A DNA stretch of 64,000 nt from Nemesobacter sp965249045 (GTDB taxonomy: Bacteria > Desulfobacterota_D > UBA1144 > Nemesobacterales > Nemesobacteraceae). Positions 17,045-26,544 of the stretch are shown piece after piece. The position numbers and the translations under genes are program-made. The first letter of the stretch is position 1; every line of letters starts with the position of its first letter. The stretch lies in the NCBI GenBank assembly GCA_965249045.1, contig OZ252213.1:744001-808000 (forward strand). The letters are read 5' to 3'. The notes below the pieces were generated by a model, which was given only the letters and a program-made list of their open reading frames with translations, searched no databases and had not been told where the DNA came from.

Positions 17045-17740
17045 TCATCGCGGTTTCCGCAGTACTGTTTCCCGGCAGCTTCTCTCGATATCTTTAATGC
17101 TTCTGTTCTCGGCCGCGTCGCTTCCAAGCCCCCATCTTGCCTTGACCTCTTTCCACGAGCGAGCATACTCGCAGTGGTAGGCGCGGTTTGAAGGAAGCCA
17201 ACTCGCGGGGTCCCTCGCTCCCTTTGAGCGGTTTTCCCGTCTTGATACGGCAATTAGAGTAGCCGTGGAAGAGAGATCGTTCGCGTACCTTCGTTTTTTC
17301 TCCGTACTCCAGGCGCTTCCACCGCTTATATGCGCTTCTTTTAGCGGAACCAGATGATCTATGTCCAGGTTTTGGGGATCCGTGAAGATTTTTCCCGAGT
17401 ACGGATCGAGCCACTTCCCGGCGATAACCCTGCATTTATCTGGGGAAAGAGTAACGGGAACCCGGGATTCTTCCGCCAGAACTTCATCCCTTGTCTTCTG
17501 ACAGTCTCTGTCTGAGTCTCTCCACCGCGGGTGCCATTCTTTTCGGTCATACACAGAACCCGCCTGAGGGTTTTCTCGTTTTTGCGTCTCTTGGGCTCTG
17601 TGGCAGTGATATTCCCCGGTTCTTTTCTCGGTGTGGCAGCCTTTTGCGTCAAGACCTCCTCCGTGCGCGAGTGCCGAGGACGCAAAAAGAACAGCGATGA
17701 GAGCGGCTGAGAGCGGAAAAACCGGGGTTCCTCTTTTCAA
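17045..17740 (-). CDS. Secreted HNH-family nuclease (DUF1524/GmrSD C-terminal-like)
   Basis: A 231-residue protein with a signal peptide ending near ASSALA-HGGG, so it is exported. Next comes a short Cys/His module, GLDAKGCHTEKRTGEYHCH (residues 29-47), like the YHYH-type domain often found in secreted proteins. The C-terminal nuclease shows NLDIDHLVPLKEAHISGG, KRRYANDL, ENRSKGARDPASWLP and a downstream Cys, matching secreted DUF1524-type HNH nucleases. His of DIDH is the likely catalytic base. The start appears to be TTG at 17740 with a weak ribosome site. It could scavenge DNA or act on competitors. Confidence 0.82.
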   Translation of the reverse strand: MKRGTPVFPLSAALIAVLFASSALAHGGGLDAKGCHTEKRTGEYHCHRAQETQKRENPQAGSVYDRKEWHPRWRDSDRDCQKTRDEVLAEESRVPVTLSPDKCRVIAGKWLDPYSGKIFTDPQNLDIDHLVPLKEAHISGGSAWSTEKKRRYANDLSSTATLIAVSRRENRSKGARDPASWLPSNRAYHCEYARSWKEVKARWGLGSDAAENRSIKDIERSCRETVLRKPR

Positions 17741-17752
17741 GATCTTGTCTCT

Positions 17753-19459
17753 TTACCTCTTTAGCTCGTAGCCGGCCTTCACCATGTCCCAGGTGTCCTT
17801 AGTGACGCCCTGTTCGCGAAGCTTGTTTTTCTGGGTTCTCTGCGTGCCCGTTTTGGGGAAGGAATCGACAAATCTTATGAACCTCGGGATCATGAAGTAG
17901 GGCATCCTGGGCTGCAGATAGTCCATGAGTTCCGGGGGGTCTACTTTTTTTCCTTCTTTGGGGATTATAAGTACCATGAGCTCGTCTTCTGCGTATTTTC
18001 CGGCTTCTGATTTTATGCCTATCGCGGCCGATTCCTCGACATCGGGGTGGGAGGTAACGATCTTCTCCACCTCGAAAGAGCTTATGTTCTCGCCCCTTCT
18101 TCTTATGTAGTCCTTCACCCTGTCGACAAAGTATATGTAGCCGTCTTTGTCCATTCTTCCCGCGTCTCCTGTGTGGAACCAGAAGTTCCTGAAATCCTCG
18201 ACTGTCTTCTCGGGCATCTTGTGGTAGTAGTGAAGCATCACGTTCGGTATCCTTGGGCGCACTATGATTTCTCCTATGCTTCCCCTGGGGACCTCTTCGT
18301 CTGTTTCCGGATTAGAGATCTTTATCTCGTAGTTGGGAGCTTCCTTCCCGCAGGATCCCACTCGGAAAGGTTCTCCCGGTCTCATCCATGTGCACTGGCC
18401 TATCTCTGTTAGCCCGTAGCCCTCCATGAATTTTATGTTGAAGCGGTCCATGAACTCCTCTATCATGTCGTGCGGGGCGGGGGAGCCGAGAACTAGCTTT
18501 ATCTTGTGCTGCCCCTCTTCGGGTACCGGTGGAGTGTTCCAGAGAAAATACGACATGGTTCCCACGATGTTTAACTTTGTTACCCCGTGGTCAACCATCC
18601 ATTTCCAGAACCGACTTGAGCTGTATTTCTCCTCGACTACCACTTGGGCCCCTTTTATGAGCGCCGGGTAGACGGTCATCACCATGGCGTTTGAATGAAA
18701 AAGCGGAAGGCAGGTGAAGCAAATGTCGTCCGGACCGACGTCCATTATCTCGGCGTAGTTCCTTGCGCTGCTGTAATCGGCTGCAGAGGGTCTCATGACC
18801 CCTTTTGACCTCCCCGTGGTGCCCGAGGTGTACATGAGCCTTGCGTAGTTCATGAATGTGACCTCGGTGCTCGGCTCTTTACCAGAGCCCGAGTTTATAA
18901 ACTCTGGGTAGGAGATCATATTGCGGAACCTGTATCCGTGTTTTTTAAATTTCTCGCTACCGCTTCTTGTCCAGACTATGACTTGGCGAAGCCCGGAGAG
19001 CTGCTTCGCTATTGGGGGCATCCGGTCGAGATATTCTTCCGCTATGAAAAGCACTTCTGTATCTGAGCTGTTGATTATGTATTCGAGAAAATCCATCTTG
19101 TAGGCCGTGTTTATCGGGACCATGACCGCCCCCGCCTTAAGGATTCCGAACCAGGTTATGACGTAGTCATCGGAGTTCGGCATGTACACCGCCACCTTCT
19201 CCGCCTTCGCTACCCCGAGAGAACCGAGGGCGTTTGCCACGCGGTTTGCCAGGCGGTTTGTCTGGTAGAAACTGAGAGGCTTTTTGTAGCCGAACTGAAG
19301 GAAGGGCTTTTTACCCAGCTTTTGCGCCTGTTCTCGAAGTACCTTGGGAAGCACCCAGTTCGCCCTGTCTTCCTTAAGGTACCAGTTGACGTCAAATTCC
19401 CCGTTCTCACGCTTGTAGGTGACGGGATGCATGAGGTCTTTCGGCTTTTTTATTGTCAT
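17753..19459 (-). CDS. AMP-forming acyl-CoA ligase (CaiC-like)
   Basis: A 568-residue adenylate-forming enzyme that activates a carboxylic acid to its CoA thioester in two steps via acyl-AMP. It has the P-loop YTSGTTGRSKGVMRP (about residue 212), the A5-type motif MEGYGLTEIGQC, the FHTGDAGRMDKDGYIYFVDR segment that holds the ribose-binding Asp, and the hinge RRRGENISS. The overall layout is closest to crotonobetaine/carnitine-CoA ligases, but substrate cannot be told from sequence. The catalytic Lys is expected in the C-terminal KTGTQRTQKNKLRE. GGGAGAAAAAG precedes the ATG. It is co-directional with tatC. Confidence 0.88.
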   Translation of the reverse strand: MTIKKPKDLMHPVTYKRENGEFDVNWYLKEDRANWVLPKVLREQAQKLGKKPFLQFGYKKPLSFYQTNRLANRVANALGSLGVAKAEKVAVYMPNSDDYVITWFGILKAGAVMVPINTAYKMDFLEYIINSSDTEVLFIAEEYLDRMPPIAKQLSGLRQVIVWTRSGSEKFKKHGYRFRNMISYPEFINSGSGKEPSTEVTFMNYARLMYTSGTTGRSKGVMRPSAADYSSARNYAEIMDVGPDDICFTCLPLFHSNAMVMTVYPALIKGAQVVVEEKYSSSRFWKWMVDHGVTKLNIVGTMSYFLWNTPPVPEEGQHKIKLVLGSPAPHDMIEEFMDRFNIKFMEGYGLTEIGQCTWMRPGEPFRVGSCGKEAPNYEIKISNPETDEEVPRGSIGEIIVRPRIPNVMLHYYHKMPEKTVEDFRNFWFHTGDAGRMDKDGYIYFVDRVKDYIRRRGENISSFEVEKIVTSHPDVEESAAIGIKSEAGKYAEDELMVLIIPKEGKKVDPPELMDYLQPRMPYFMIPRFIRFVDSFPKTGTQRTQKNKLREQGVTKDTWDMVKAGYELKR

Positions 19460-19519
19460 CTTTTTCTCCCTTTCCCTGCTGCGGCTGGGGTTCTCGATTA
19501 AGGGTCAGGTCTTTCCTGC

Positions 19520-20281
19520 CTAACTTGGTTCTTCTCCAGCCGTTTCTTCCTCGGGTTTTTTCTTAGCGAATATTCTGGCGATAACTATTCCCAGTTCATA
19601 GAAAATGAAAAGCGGAATGAGCATGAACATCATCGACACGGCGTCTGTGGTCGGGGTGATGAAGGCGGCTACGATAGCGTTTATCAAAAGCGCGTATTTT
19701 CTCTGCCTGGCCAGAAACTCCCCCGTCACAAGACCCAGTCTTGAGAGGATGAAGATCACTAGCGGGAACTCAAATACCACCCCGAAACCGATCATAAGCG
19801 CCGAGAGGAAGGAAAGCGCCTCTTTTATGCTCGGAAACGCCTTTACGTACTCCGTTGTGTATTCGCCGAGCAGGAACCTAAGTCCCTGTGGAGCCGCGAT
19901 GAAATAGCAGAAAAGCGCTCCCAGAATAAAAAACAGAGTTCCGAACGTAACCAGCGGAATAACCACTCTTTTTTCCCTTTTGTAGAGCGCCGGGGAAACG
20001 AAGTGCCAGGCGTTATAGAGAATAAACGGGACCGAAAGGAAAAAGGAGAAAAACAGCGATACCTTGAGGTAGGTTAGAAACCCCTCGGCCGGTCGGGTGA
20101 ATATGAGGGAGCTTCCCTCGGGCAGACTCAGTATTATGGGTCTCATGAGCAGGTCGAAGAGCTGCTTTGAGAAAAGGTAGCAGGGGACGAAGAAAACAAG
20201 TATCGGAATTACTGAATATATGATTCTTTTTCTGAGTTCTTCGGCGTGCTCGAGAAAATTCATACCGCTTTCTTCTTTCAT
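19520..20281 (-). CDS. tatC: Sec-independent protein translocase TatC
   Basis: A 253-residue polytopic membrane protein with six predicted helices, the core receptor of the twin-arginine translocase for folded proteins. The cytoplasmic N-terminus has the family pattern FLEHAEELRKRI (residues 9-20), where Glu and Arg contact the signal peptide. PAEGFLTYLKVSLF marks the first periplasmic loop and second helix, and the conserved acidic Glu lies in GFGVVFEFPLVIF. The charged tail KKKPEEETAGEEPS is cytoplasmic. A second in-frame ATG at 20263 is an alternative start. No tatA/B is visible here. Confidence 0.93.
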   Translation of the reverse strand: MKEESGMNFLEHAEELRKRIIYSVIPILVFFVPCYLFSKQLFDLLMRPIILSLPEGSSLIFTRPAEGFLTYLKVSLFFSFFLSVPFILYNAWHFVSPALYKREKRVVIPLVTFGTLFFILGALFCYFIAAPQGLRFLLGEYTTEYVKAFPSIKEALSFLSALMIGFGVVFEFPLVIFILSRLGLVTGEFLARQRKYALLINAIVAAFITPTTDAVSMMFMLIPLFIFYELGIVIARIFAKKKPEEETAGEEPS

Positions 20282-20441
20282 TGCCGCAGGTTAGGGTAAC
20301 CCAAATCGCGATTTTTAACAATTTCGGCGCCCCCGGGAGGTTCTCTGTGCCCGTTTCCGAAACCTCGCCCGACTGATTGACATTGTCTTTCGTTTAACTA
20401 TTATCTTAGTGATTTTTATCCCGCCTTCCCGGAGGAATCTC

Positions 20442-22040
20442 TTGAAAGTACTTATAACTGACGGACTTGCGAAGCAGGGTCTTGAACTTCTGAGGGCCGC
20501 CGAGGGAATCGAGGTAGACGAGAGAAAAGGCATCTCCCCAGACGAGCTTGTTGATATCATAAAGGACTACGAAGGCTTGGTGGTAAGAAGCGCCACGAAG
20601 GTTACAAAGGAAGTCATAGAGGCTTCCGGAGGGATGCTTCGGATAATAGGCCGCGCCGGCATAGGAATAGACAACATAGACCTTGACGCCGCGACCAGAA
20701 ACGGGGTGGCCGTGATGAACACACCCGAGTCAAATTCCATAACCACGGCCGAGCACACCATTACCCTTCTGCTATCGCTCGCGAGAAGAATCCCCCAGGC
20801 CCACTCCTCGATAAAATCCGGCAAGTGGGAGAGAAACAAGTACAAGGGAGTCGAGGTCTACGGAAAGACAATTGGCCTTGTGGGCCTTGGAAACATAGGG
20901 AAACTGGTCGCCGAGCGTGCGATGGGTCTTAGAATGAAGGCTATTGCCTACGATCCGTACCTGAGTCAGGAGGCCGCGAAGAAGCTCAGCATAGAGCTTG
21001 TCTCTCTCGATGAGCTTTTCCGCCGCTCGGACGTGATAACCGTGCACACCCCCCTTACGGACGAGACAAGGGATATTATAAACTCAGAATCTTTTACGAA
21101 GATGAAAGAAGGGGTGATAGTGATTAACTGCGCCCGAGGGGGAATAGTTAACGAGGCGGACATGGCCGAGGCGCTTCGCGAAGGCAAAGTTGGGGGAGCG
21201 GCGTTTGACGTGTACACCTCTGAACCGATTGACCCCGACAACCCTGTTCTGTCCATCGAGGAGAACATAGTGCTTACACCGCATCTTGGCGCTTCCACGG
21301 AGGAGGCGCAGATAAAGGTCGGAACCACCATGGCGCAGCAGCTAATAGATTTCGCGCAGAAAGGGGTCGTGAGAAACGCGGTTAACATGCAGTCGCTCAC
21401 GATGGAGCAGCTTGCCGTCATGAAGCCGTATCTGTCCATCTGCGAGAAGATAGGCAGTCTTCACGGGCAGATCTGCAAGGGGGCGGTCCGCACGATAGAG
21501 GTGATTTACGAAGGCGAGGCGACCGAGGTGGATACAGGGTACCTTACGGTTTCCGTGCTAAAGGGTTTCCTCGCGCACATCATGGACATCTCTGTAACTT
21601 ATGTGAACGCTCCGTCGATAGCCGAAGAGAGAAAGATAAAGGTGGTGGAGTCAAAGTCCGCGGCCAAGAGCCAGTACACCAACCTCATCACGGTTACGGT
21701 GACGACCCGTGATCAGACCAGGGAAATTTCGGGAAGCGTATTCGGCGGTAACCACGGACGGATAGTCAAGGTGAACGGGGTTGAGATCGACGTCGTTCCC
21801 GAGGGATTTCTGCTGGTAAGCCACAACTACGACCGCCCGGGCTTCATAGGTTCCATGTGTTCTGTTCTAGGGAAGAATGACGTCAACATCGGCCGGATGC
21901 ATCTTGGAAGAAAGTCCGTGGGCGGGGAAGCGATAGTGTTTACAAACGTTGATACCAGGGTAAGCGAGCAGGTGATCAGGGAAATTTCCGCCATAGAGAA
22001 TATTATCTCGATAACACAAGTCAGTTTTTCAGATGAATAA
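20442..22040 (+). CDS. serA: D-3-phosphoglycerate dehydrogenase
   Basis: The first step of serine synthesis, oxidising 3-phosphoglycerate with NAD+. It has 532 residues, the long type with an extra ASB domain and a C-terminal ACT domain that senses serine. Seen are the NAD motif GLVGLGNIGKLVAERAMG, INCARGGIVNE with the substrate-binding Arg, TPHLGASTEEAQ with the catalytic His, and an ACT-like end with NYDRPGFIGSMCSVLG. The start is taken as TTG at 20442, six bases after GGAGG, giving MKVLITDGL. Its 3' end overlaps hisZ by eight bases. Confidence 0.95.
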   Translation: MKVLITDGLAKQGLELLRAAEGIEVDERKGISPDELVDIIKDYEGLVVRSATKVTKEVIEASGGMLRIIGRAGIGIDNIDLDAATRNGVAVMNTPESNSITTAEHTITLLLSLARRIPQAHSSIKSGKWERNKYKGVEVYGKTIGLVGLGNIGKLVAERAMGLRMKAIAYDPYLSQEAAKKLSIELVSLDELFRRSDVITVHTPLTDETRDIINSESFTKMKEGVIVINCARGGIVNEADMAEALREGKVGGAAFDVYTSEPIDPDNPVLSIEENIVLTPHLGASTEEAQIKVGTTMAQQLIDFAQKGVVRNAVNMQSLTMEQLAVMKPYLSICEKIGSLHGQICKGAVRTIEVIYEGEATEVDTGYLTVSVLKGFLAHIMDISVTYVNAPSIAEERKIKVVESKSAAKSQYTNLITVTVTTRDQTREISGSVFGGNHGRIVKVNGVEIDVVPEGFLLVSHNYDRPGFIGSMCSVLGKNDVNIGRMHLGRKSVGGEAIVFTNVDTRVSEQVIREISAIENIISITQVSFSDE

Positions 22041-23292
22041 GTTTCTAACACTGCCACAGGGAGTGAAGGATTTCGGTCCCGATAAGGCAGAGAACCTCAA
22101 GCGGATAGAAACGGGGCTCCTTGAGGAATTTTCCTACTGGGGTTACAGGAGGGTTATAACTCCTCTTTTCGAGTATCTTGATACCATGTCCGTGGGTATC
22201 GGGGAGAACTTCAAGCACAGGCTGATGAAGTTCGTCGATCCGCACACTGCCGAAGTGGTGGTGCTGCGCCCCGACATCACTCCCCAGATCGGACGCATGG
22301 TAGCCACCCAGCTAAGCGACCACCGCTACCCCTTAAGGCTTTGCTATTCCGGAAGGGTCGTTAGGTATGAGGAAAAGGGCAGCGGCAAGGAAAGGGAGGT
22401 TTTTCAGCTTGGCTGCGAGCTTCTGGGACTTGACTCGACGGAAGGGGATTCCGAGATAATAGCCCTTGCCTTAAAATCCCTAAATCGCCTTGGCCTTAAA
22501 AAAATAACCCTTAATCTCGGGCATACGGGCATTTTGGACGCGGTTCTTGAGGATGCCGGGGAAATAAGGGACGAGCTTCTGCACGCCCTTGTAAAAAAAG
22601 ACCAGGAGGAGATAAGAAGAATAGTAGAGCCTTCCGCGATTCCCGCAGACGTGAAGGATGTTCTTTTCTGCCTCTCCGATTATTATGGAGAAGCCGATAT
22701 TCTTCGCAGGGCTGCACGGAACGAAAGATTCAGACCCTGTGTCGAGGAAATCATCTCCGTCATCGCCGTGCTTGAGGAATACAAGGTTGAGTGCGACATA
22801 TCGATTGATCTGGTGGAGGTTAAGGGGTTTGAGTACTACACGGGAGTTACTTTCGAGATAATATCCTCCGAGACTCCCGCCTCTTTAGTGACGGGCGGCA
22901 GATACGACGGACTCGTCAGCCGCTACGGGCGAAGCGTTCCCGCCGCGGGTTTCGCTATAGACGCCGAGGCGCTTATGCAGAGCACTAAAAGCAGCGATGG
23001 TGAGAACCAGGTCCATTTCATAATAGTGCCCAAAAACTCGGAGCTCAGAGGTGACGCCATAAGACTTGCCGATTGGCTGCGTTCAAGCAGCTTCAAGGTT
23101 ATCCTTGACTTAAACGGAAGTTACGCGGACATGATCGATTCCCAGGATTTTTTCGACGGGGACGGTTCGTTCGCGACATACGGGGTAATAAAGCTTGAAT
23201 CTCATTCCGAGATAAAGCTGATTGAATCCCGGACCGGGTCGATCAGGGAATTCTCCAATCTCGAGGAACTTCTTACCGGAGGAGGGCTCTAG
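22033..23292 (+). CDS. hisZ: ATP phosphoribosyltransferase regulatory subunit
   Basis: A 419-residue histidyl-tRNA-synthetase-like protein without aminoacylation function that activates short-form HisG in histidine synthesis. Family features: LPQGVKDFGPDKAE at the start, RPDITPQIGRMVA, YSGRVVRYEEKGSGKEREVFQLG (motif 2-like, residues 112-134) and a class II motif GFEYYTGVTFEI followed by GGRYDGLVSRYG. The synthetase C-terminal anticodon-binding domain is replaced by a short alpha/beta end. hisG is not in this window. It is translationally coupled to serA and lies two bases before purA, so amino-acid and purine genes share a transcript. Confidence 0.88.
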   Translation: MNKFLTLPQGVKDFGPDKAENLKRIETGLLEEFSYWGYRRVITPLFEYLDTMSVGIGENFKHRLMKFVDPHTAEVVVLRPDITPQIGRMVATQLSDHRYPLRLCYSGRVVRYEEKGSGKEREVFQLGCELLGLDSTEGDSEIIALALKSLNRLGLKKITLNLGHTGILDAVLEDAGEIRDELLHALVKKDQEEIRRIVEPSAIPADVKDVLFCLSDYYGEADILRRAARNERFRPCVEEIISVIAVLEEYKVECDISIDLVEVKGFEYYTGVTFEIISSETPASLVTGGRYDGLVSRYGRSVPAAGFAIDAEALMQSTKSSDGENQVHFIIVPKNSELRGDAIRLADWLRSSSFKVILDLNGSYADMIDSQDFFDGDGSFATYGVIKLESHSEIKLIESRTGSIREFSNLEELLTGGGL

Positions 23293-23294
23293 GC

Positions 23295-24596
23295 TTGGCG
23301 AGCATAGTGGTCCTGGGTACGCAATGGGGGGATGAGGGCAAGGGAAGGATAGTTGATCTGATAGCCGAAAGAACTGACCTGGTAGTAAGATACCAGGGTG
23401 GAAACAACGCGGGCCACACTATCGTGGCGGACGGAAAAAAGATTATACTCCACCACGTACCCTCGGGCATACTCAGGGAAAACAGTCTGTCGCTCATCGG
23501 AAACGGGGTGGTAGTGGATCCCAAGGTGCTGGTCGCGGAGATAGACGCGCTCAGAAGCGCGGGGTATCCGGTAAACCCCTCGAATTTTCTCGTGAGCGAG
23601 AGGGCTCACGTGATAATGCCCTATCACAGGGAAATAGACCTGCTTAGGGAGAAGCACCGTGCAAGCGGAAGAAAAATAGGCACAACCGGCAGGGGCATAG
23701 GTCCTGTCTATGAAGACAAGTACGCAAGGCGGGGCATAAGAATGCTTGATCTCACGGAGCCCGAGGCCTTTCTCCAGAGACTCCGGTCGGTTATGGCCGA
23801 GAGAAACGCCTATATCGAAAAGGTTCTTGGCGCGGAGCCCCTGGATCCTGAGAGCGTGTATGAAGAGTATGTCGGGTACGGTGAGGTTCTGGGACCCTTT
23901 ATTTCGGATGTCTCCGCGATTATCCGCAGAAGCGGCGAAGAGGGCAAGAGGATTCTTTTTGAAGGGGCTCAGGGCTCGCTTCTCGATGTTGATTTCGGCA
24001 CTTATCCCTACGTTACTTCATCAAACGCGGGTCTCGGGGGCGTGTTTTCCGGAACCGGGGCGGTTCCCGGACTTGTAGGCTCCATAGTGGGAGTCGCAAA
24101 GGCCTACACCACCAGAGTTGGAGAAGGTCCCTTTCCCACGGAGGAGTCGGGCGAGATACAGGAGGCTCTTAGAAGGGAAGGGGAGGAGTACGGGGCCACC
24201 ACGGGGAGAAGCAGAAGGTGCGGGTGGCTTGACGCCGTCGCGCTTAATTACGCGCTCAGAACAAACGGGGTAACCGCAATAGCTCTTACAAAGCTTGATG
24301 TGCTTTCGGGTTTTGAAAAAGTGAAGATATGCACGGGCTATGGATATAACGGGTCGATCACGAAGGAGTTTCCAGCGAGCCTTTCCGTTCTTGAGGACTG
24401 CGAGCCTTCATACGAGGAGATGGACGGATGGGATGAGGATCTGGCCGAGATAAAAAGCGTTGAACAACTGCCCGCAAACGCCCTGCGTTTCATAGAAAGG
24501 ATTGAGGAACTGACCGGAGTTCCGGTCTGGATAGTTTCGGTGGGGCCGCAGCGCGACATGTATTTCGAGTTAAGCGACTGCGTACTTTCCGTGTAG
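23295..24596 (+). CDS. purA: Adenylosuccinate synthetase
   Basis: It joins IMP and aspartate using GTP in AMP synthesis. The protein has 433 residues, the usual length. Signatures include the GTP loop GTQWGDEGKGRIVD (residues 7-20) with the catalytic Asp14, GNNAGHTIV with the catalytic His, the segment with GTTGRGIGPVYEDKYAR, VGEGPFPTE, TTGRSRRCGWLDA and ALTKLDVL. The start is TTG at 23295, preceded by GGAGGAGGG inside the hisZ end. Its stop codon directly abuts the stop codon of the convergent lipoprotein gene, leaving no intergenic bases. Confidence 0.97.
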   Translation: MASIVVLGTQWGDEGKGRIVDLIAERTDLVVRYQGGNNAGHTIVADGKKIILHHVPSGILRENSLSLIGNGVVVDPKVLVAEIDALRSAGYPVNPSNFLVSERAHVIMPYHREIDLLREKHRASGRKIGTTGRGIGPVYEDKYARRGIRMLDLTEPEAFLQRLRSVMAERNAYIEKVLGAEPLDPESVYEEYVGYGEVLGPFISDVSAIIRRSGEEGKRILFEGAQGSLLDVDFGTYPYVTSSNAGLGGVFSGTGAVPGLVGSIVGVAKAYTTRVGEGPFPTEESGEIQEALRREGEEYGATTGRSRRCGWLDAVALNYALRTNGVTAIALTKLDVLSGFEKVKICTGYGYNGSITKEFPASLSVLEDCEPSYEEMDGWDEDLAEIKSVEQLPANALRFIERIEELTGVPVWIVSVGPQRDMYFELSDCVLSV

Positions 24597-24986
24597 TCAG
24601 TTCCCTTTCAGAACTTTGATCTTCTTTGCCGCAAGCTTGGGGTCAAACCTGTTCTCAGAGGAGATGAAGTTGCTGTCGAAAAGGCCCGCCGCTTCCACTA
24701 TGTCCCCTTCCCCAAAGGAGAGCTCTTTTTCCCAGACGACTGTTATGTAGTTTCCGTCGTTGTCAGCGAGCTTGAAAGTCGCTGATTCTGCCGGTTCCTC
24801 CATCGTTTCGATTTCCCATACTTTTCCCCTGACGTGCACTTCCTGCATCGTGTATACCGCTGGATTAAGCAGAAGAACCGCTACGGACTTGTCGGTCGAC
24901 ACTATGGAAGTTGTCGGATCCTCCCATTTTGCGCACGAGGGAGCGAGCAACATGGCTGCGAGAAGAAAGACGGCGAGTGTTTTCAT
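24597..24986 (-). CDS. Small lipoprotein, possible OB-fold
   Basis: A 129-residue protein starting at ATG 24986 after CGGAGAAAACAA. The signal peptide KTLAVFLLAAMLLAPSC carries a lipobox with Cys18. The remaining region alternates strands: a segment with VHVRGKVWEIETMEEPAESATF, then ADNDGNYITVVWEKEL and GDIVEAAGLFDS. This resembles small periplasmic OB-fold proteins of the cytochrome-maturation or tRNA-anticodon-like kind, but I do not recognise the family. It follows phoH on the same strand with a 13-base gap. Confidence 0.65.
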   Translation of the reverse strand: MKTLAVFLLAAMLLAPSCAKWEDPTTSIVSTDKSVAVLLLNPAVYTMQEVHVRGKVWEIETMEEPAESATFKLADNDGNYITVVWEKELSFGEGDIVEAAGLFDSNFISSENRFDPKLAAKKIKVLKGN

Positions 24987-24999
24987 TTGTTTTCTCCGA

Positions 25000-25977
25000 T
25001 TACGGGGTACGGTTACTGACATTATCCTTAATTTTCTCGTACGCGTCTATTATCTCCATGACGAGCGGATGTCTTATAACGTCGGTTTTCGAGAAGTTAA
25101 CGAACTCTATTCCCTTTATTCCGGAGAGGATGTTCATGGCTTCGATCAGTCCTGAGTTCTGTTCCCTGGCCAGATCTATCTGGGTGATGTCCCCTGTTAT
25201 GACCGTTTTTGAGCTGAATCCGAGTCTGGTAAGAAACATTTTCATCTGTATCGCCGTTGTGTTCTGTGCTTCATCGAGAATTATGAATGCGTCGTTCAGC
25301 GTTCTTCCTCTCATGTAGGCTATCGGAACGATTTCGATCATGTTTTTCTCAAGCAGCCTGTTGGCTTTCTCGAATTCCATCATGTCGTAAAGAGCGTCGA
25401 AAAGTGGTCTCAGGTACGGGTTCACCTTTTCCTGAAGATCACCTGGGAGGAATCCCAGTTTTTCTCCCGCCTCCACAGCGGGCCGCGCGAGCACTATTCT
25501 GTTTACCTTCTTGTTCGTAAACGCCGAGACGGCCATCGCCATCGCCAGGTAGGTTTTTCCCGTTCCCGCGGGTCCTATGCCGAACACCATGTCGTTTCTT
25601 CTTATAGCGTCGATATAGAGTTTCTGGTTTATCGTCTTGGGACTTATTATCTTTTTCCGAACGGATATGCAGACCGTGTCGAGGAATATTTCTTCAAGTG
25701 AGGCGTCTTTCTGGGTAAGAAGTCTCTTCGCTATTTTTATGTCGGAAGGCTGAAGAACGTAGCCCTTTTCTATCAGCGAATACATCTGCCCCATGAGCAT
25801 GCCCGCTTCCGCGGTTCTCTCCTCGTTTCCCTTGAGAGTGATCTTGTTGCCCCGTGTGTGGATGCTTATGTCGAATTCGTTTTCTATTTCCTTGAGATTT
25901 GAGTTAAGTTCCCCGTAGAGGACTTTTACTGCTTCTATGTTCTCAAGTTCAAGTTCCCTGATTCCGTCCATAGGCAC
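25000..25977 (-). CDS. phoH: PhoH family P-loop ATPase
   Basis: A 325-residue PhoH-like protein. A small N-terminal KH-like region (about residues 1-75, including HTRGNKITLKGN) is followed by the ATPase domain. Walker A is GPAGTGKT at residues 135-142 and Walker B is FIILDEAQN. TGDITQIDL is the sensor segment. PhoH proteins act in RNA metabolism and are often near ybeY, although no ybeY is visible here. The role as RNA helicase or ribosome-quality factor is inferred from the family. The ATG at 25977 is the natural start, and the small lipoprotein gene follows. Confidence 0.9.
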   Translation of the reverse strand: MPMDGIRELELENIEAVKVLYGELNSNLKEIENEFDISIHTRGNKITLKGNEERTAEAGMLMGQMYSLIEKGYVLQPSDIKIAKRLLTQKDASLEEIFLDTVCISVRKKIISPKTINQKLYIDAIRRNDMVFGIGPAGTGKTYLAMAMAVSAFTNKKVNRIVLARPAVEAGEKLGFLPGDLQEKVNPYLRPLFDALYDMMEFEKANRLLEKNMIEIVPIAYMRGRTLNDAFIILDEAQNTTAIQMKMFLTRLGFSSKTVITGDITQIDLAREQNSGLIEAMNILSGIKGIEFVNFSKTDVIRHPLVMEIIDAYEKIKDNVSNRTP

Positions 25978-26207
25978 TTAGGCTACCGCGTGCAGGAAGA
26001 AGTTACGCTTCGCGCTTAGAATCTTTATGGTCTTTTGCTCCCATCGAAAAACGGTTTTGCGGAATTAACGTCCCCGCTTCCGTTTATTTTTCCCTTTTTT
26101 AGGCTTTTTCTCAACACGTGGTTTCAAATCTTTTGTAGGAAGTAAATAGAACTGACCGGTTTAGCTGAGGAAGAGTTGACTAGCAGGTCGTTATCGCCTG
26201 TGAATCC

Positions 26208-26460
26208 ATGGACGAAGCTCAGCTCAGCGCCCATTACAGAGAACATGGCATCTATCCGCATCATGTGAAGCAGTGGAAAGCGATGTCGGCCCCCCGCGGA
26301 CCCGGAAGTTCAGTTCAGGTAAAACAGCTCAGGGAGGAGAACAAATCCCTCAAGAAGCAGCTGCGTCGCAAGGAAAAAGCCTTGGCCGAAGCGGCCGCCC
26401 TGCTTGTGCTTTAAAAAAAGCAAAGAGAAAGGTACTGGAATTACAATCTTCCTTGAATCC
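26208..26460 (+). pseudogene. IS3-family transposase OrfA remnant
   Basis: The reading frame from 26208 encodes the C-terminal part of an IS3-type OrfA: YREHGIYPHHVKQWKAM followed by a leucine-zipper-like helix, LREENKSLKKQLRRKEKALA, and EAAALLVL. A stop follows at once in an A7 tract (about 26412), and the neighbouring frame continues KKAKRKVLELQ. This suggests a base insertion or the relic of a programmed frameshift site. The helix-turn-helix N-terminus and the whole catalytic OrfB are missing. It marks the left border of the mobile island. Confidence 0.7.
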
Positions 26461-26544
26461 TTGGCTAGCAATGTATGTTTTCCCCGCAAAAACAAGTTGG
26501 CTTCCCTGTTCTCTCTGTGATATAGTACCAAACGTTTGGTAGTT

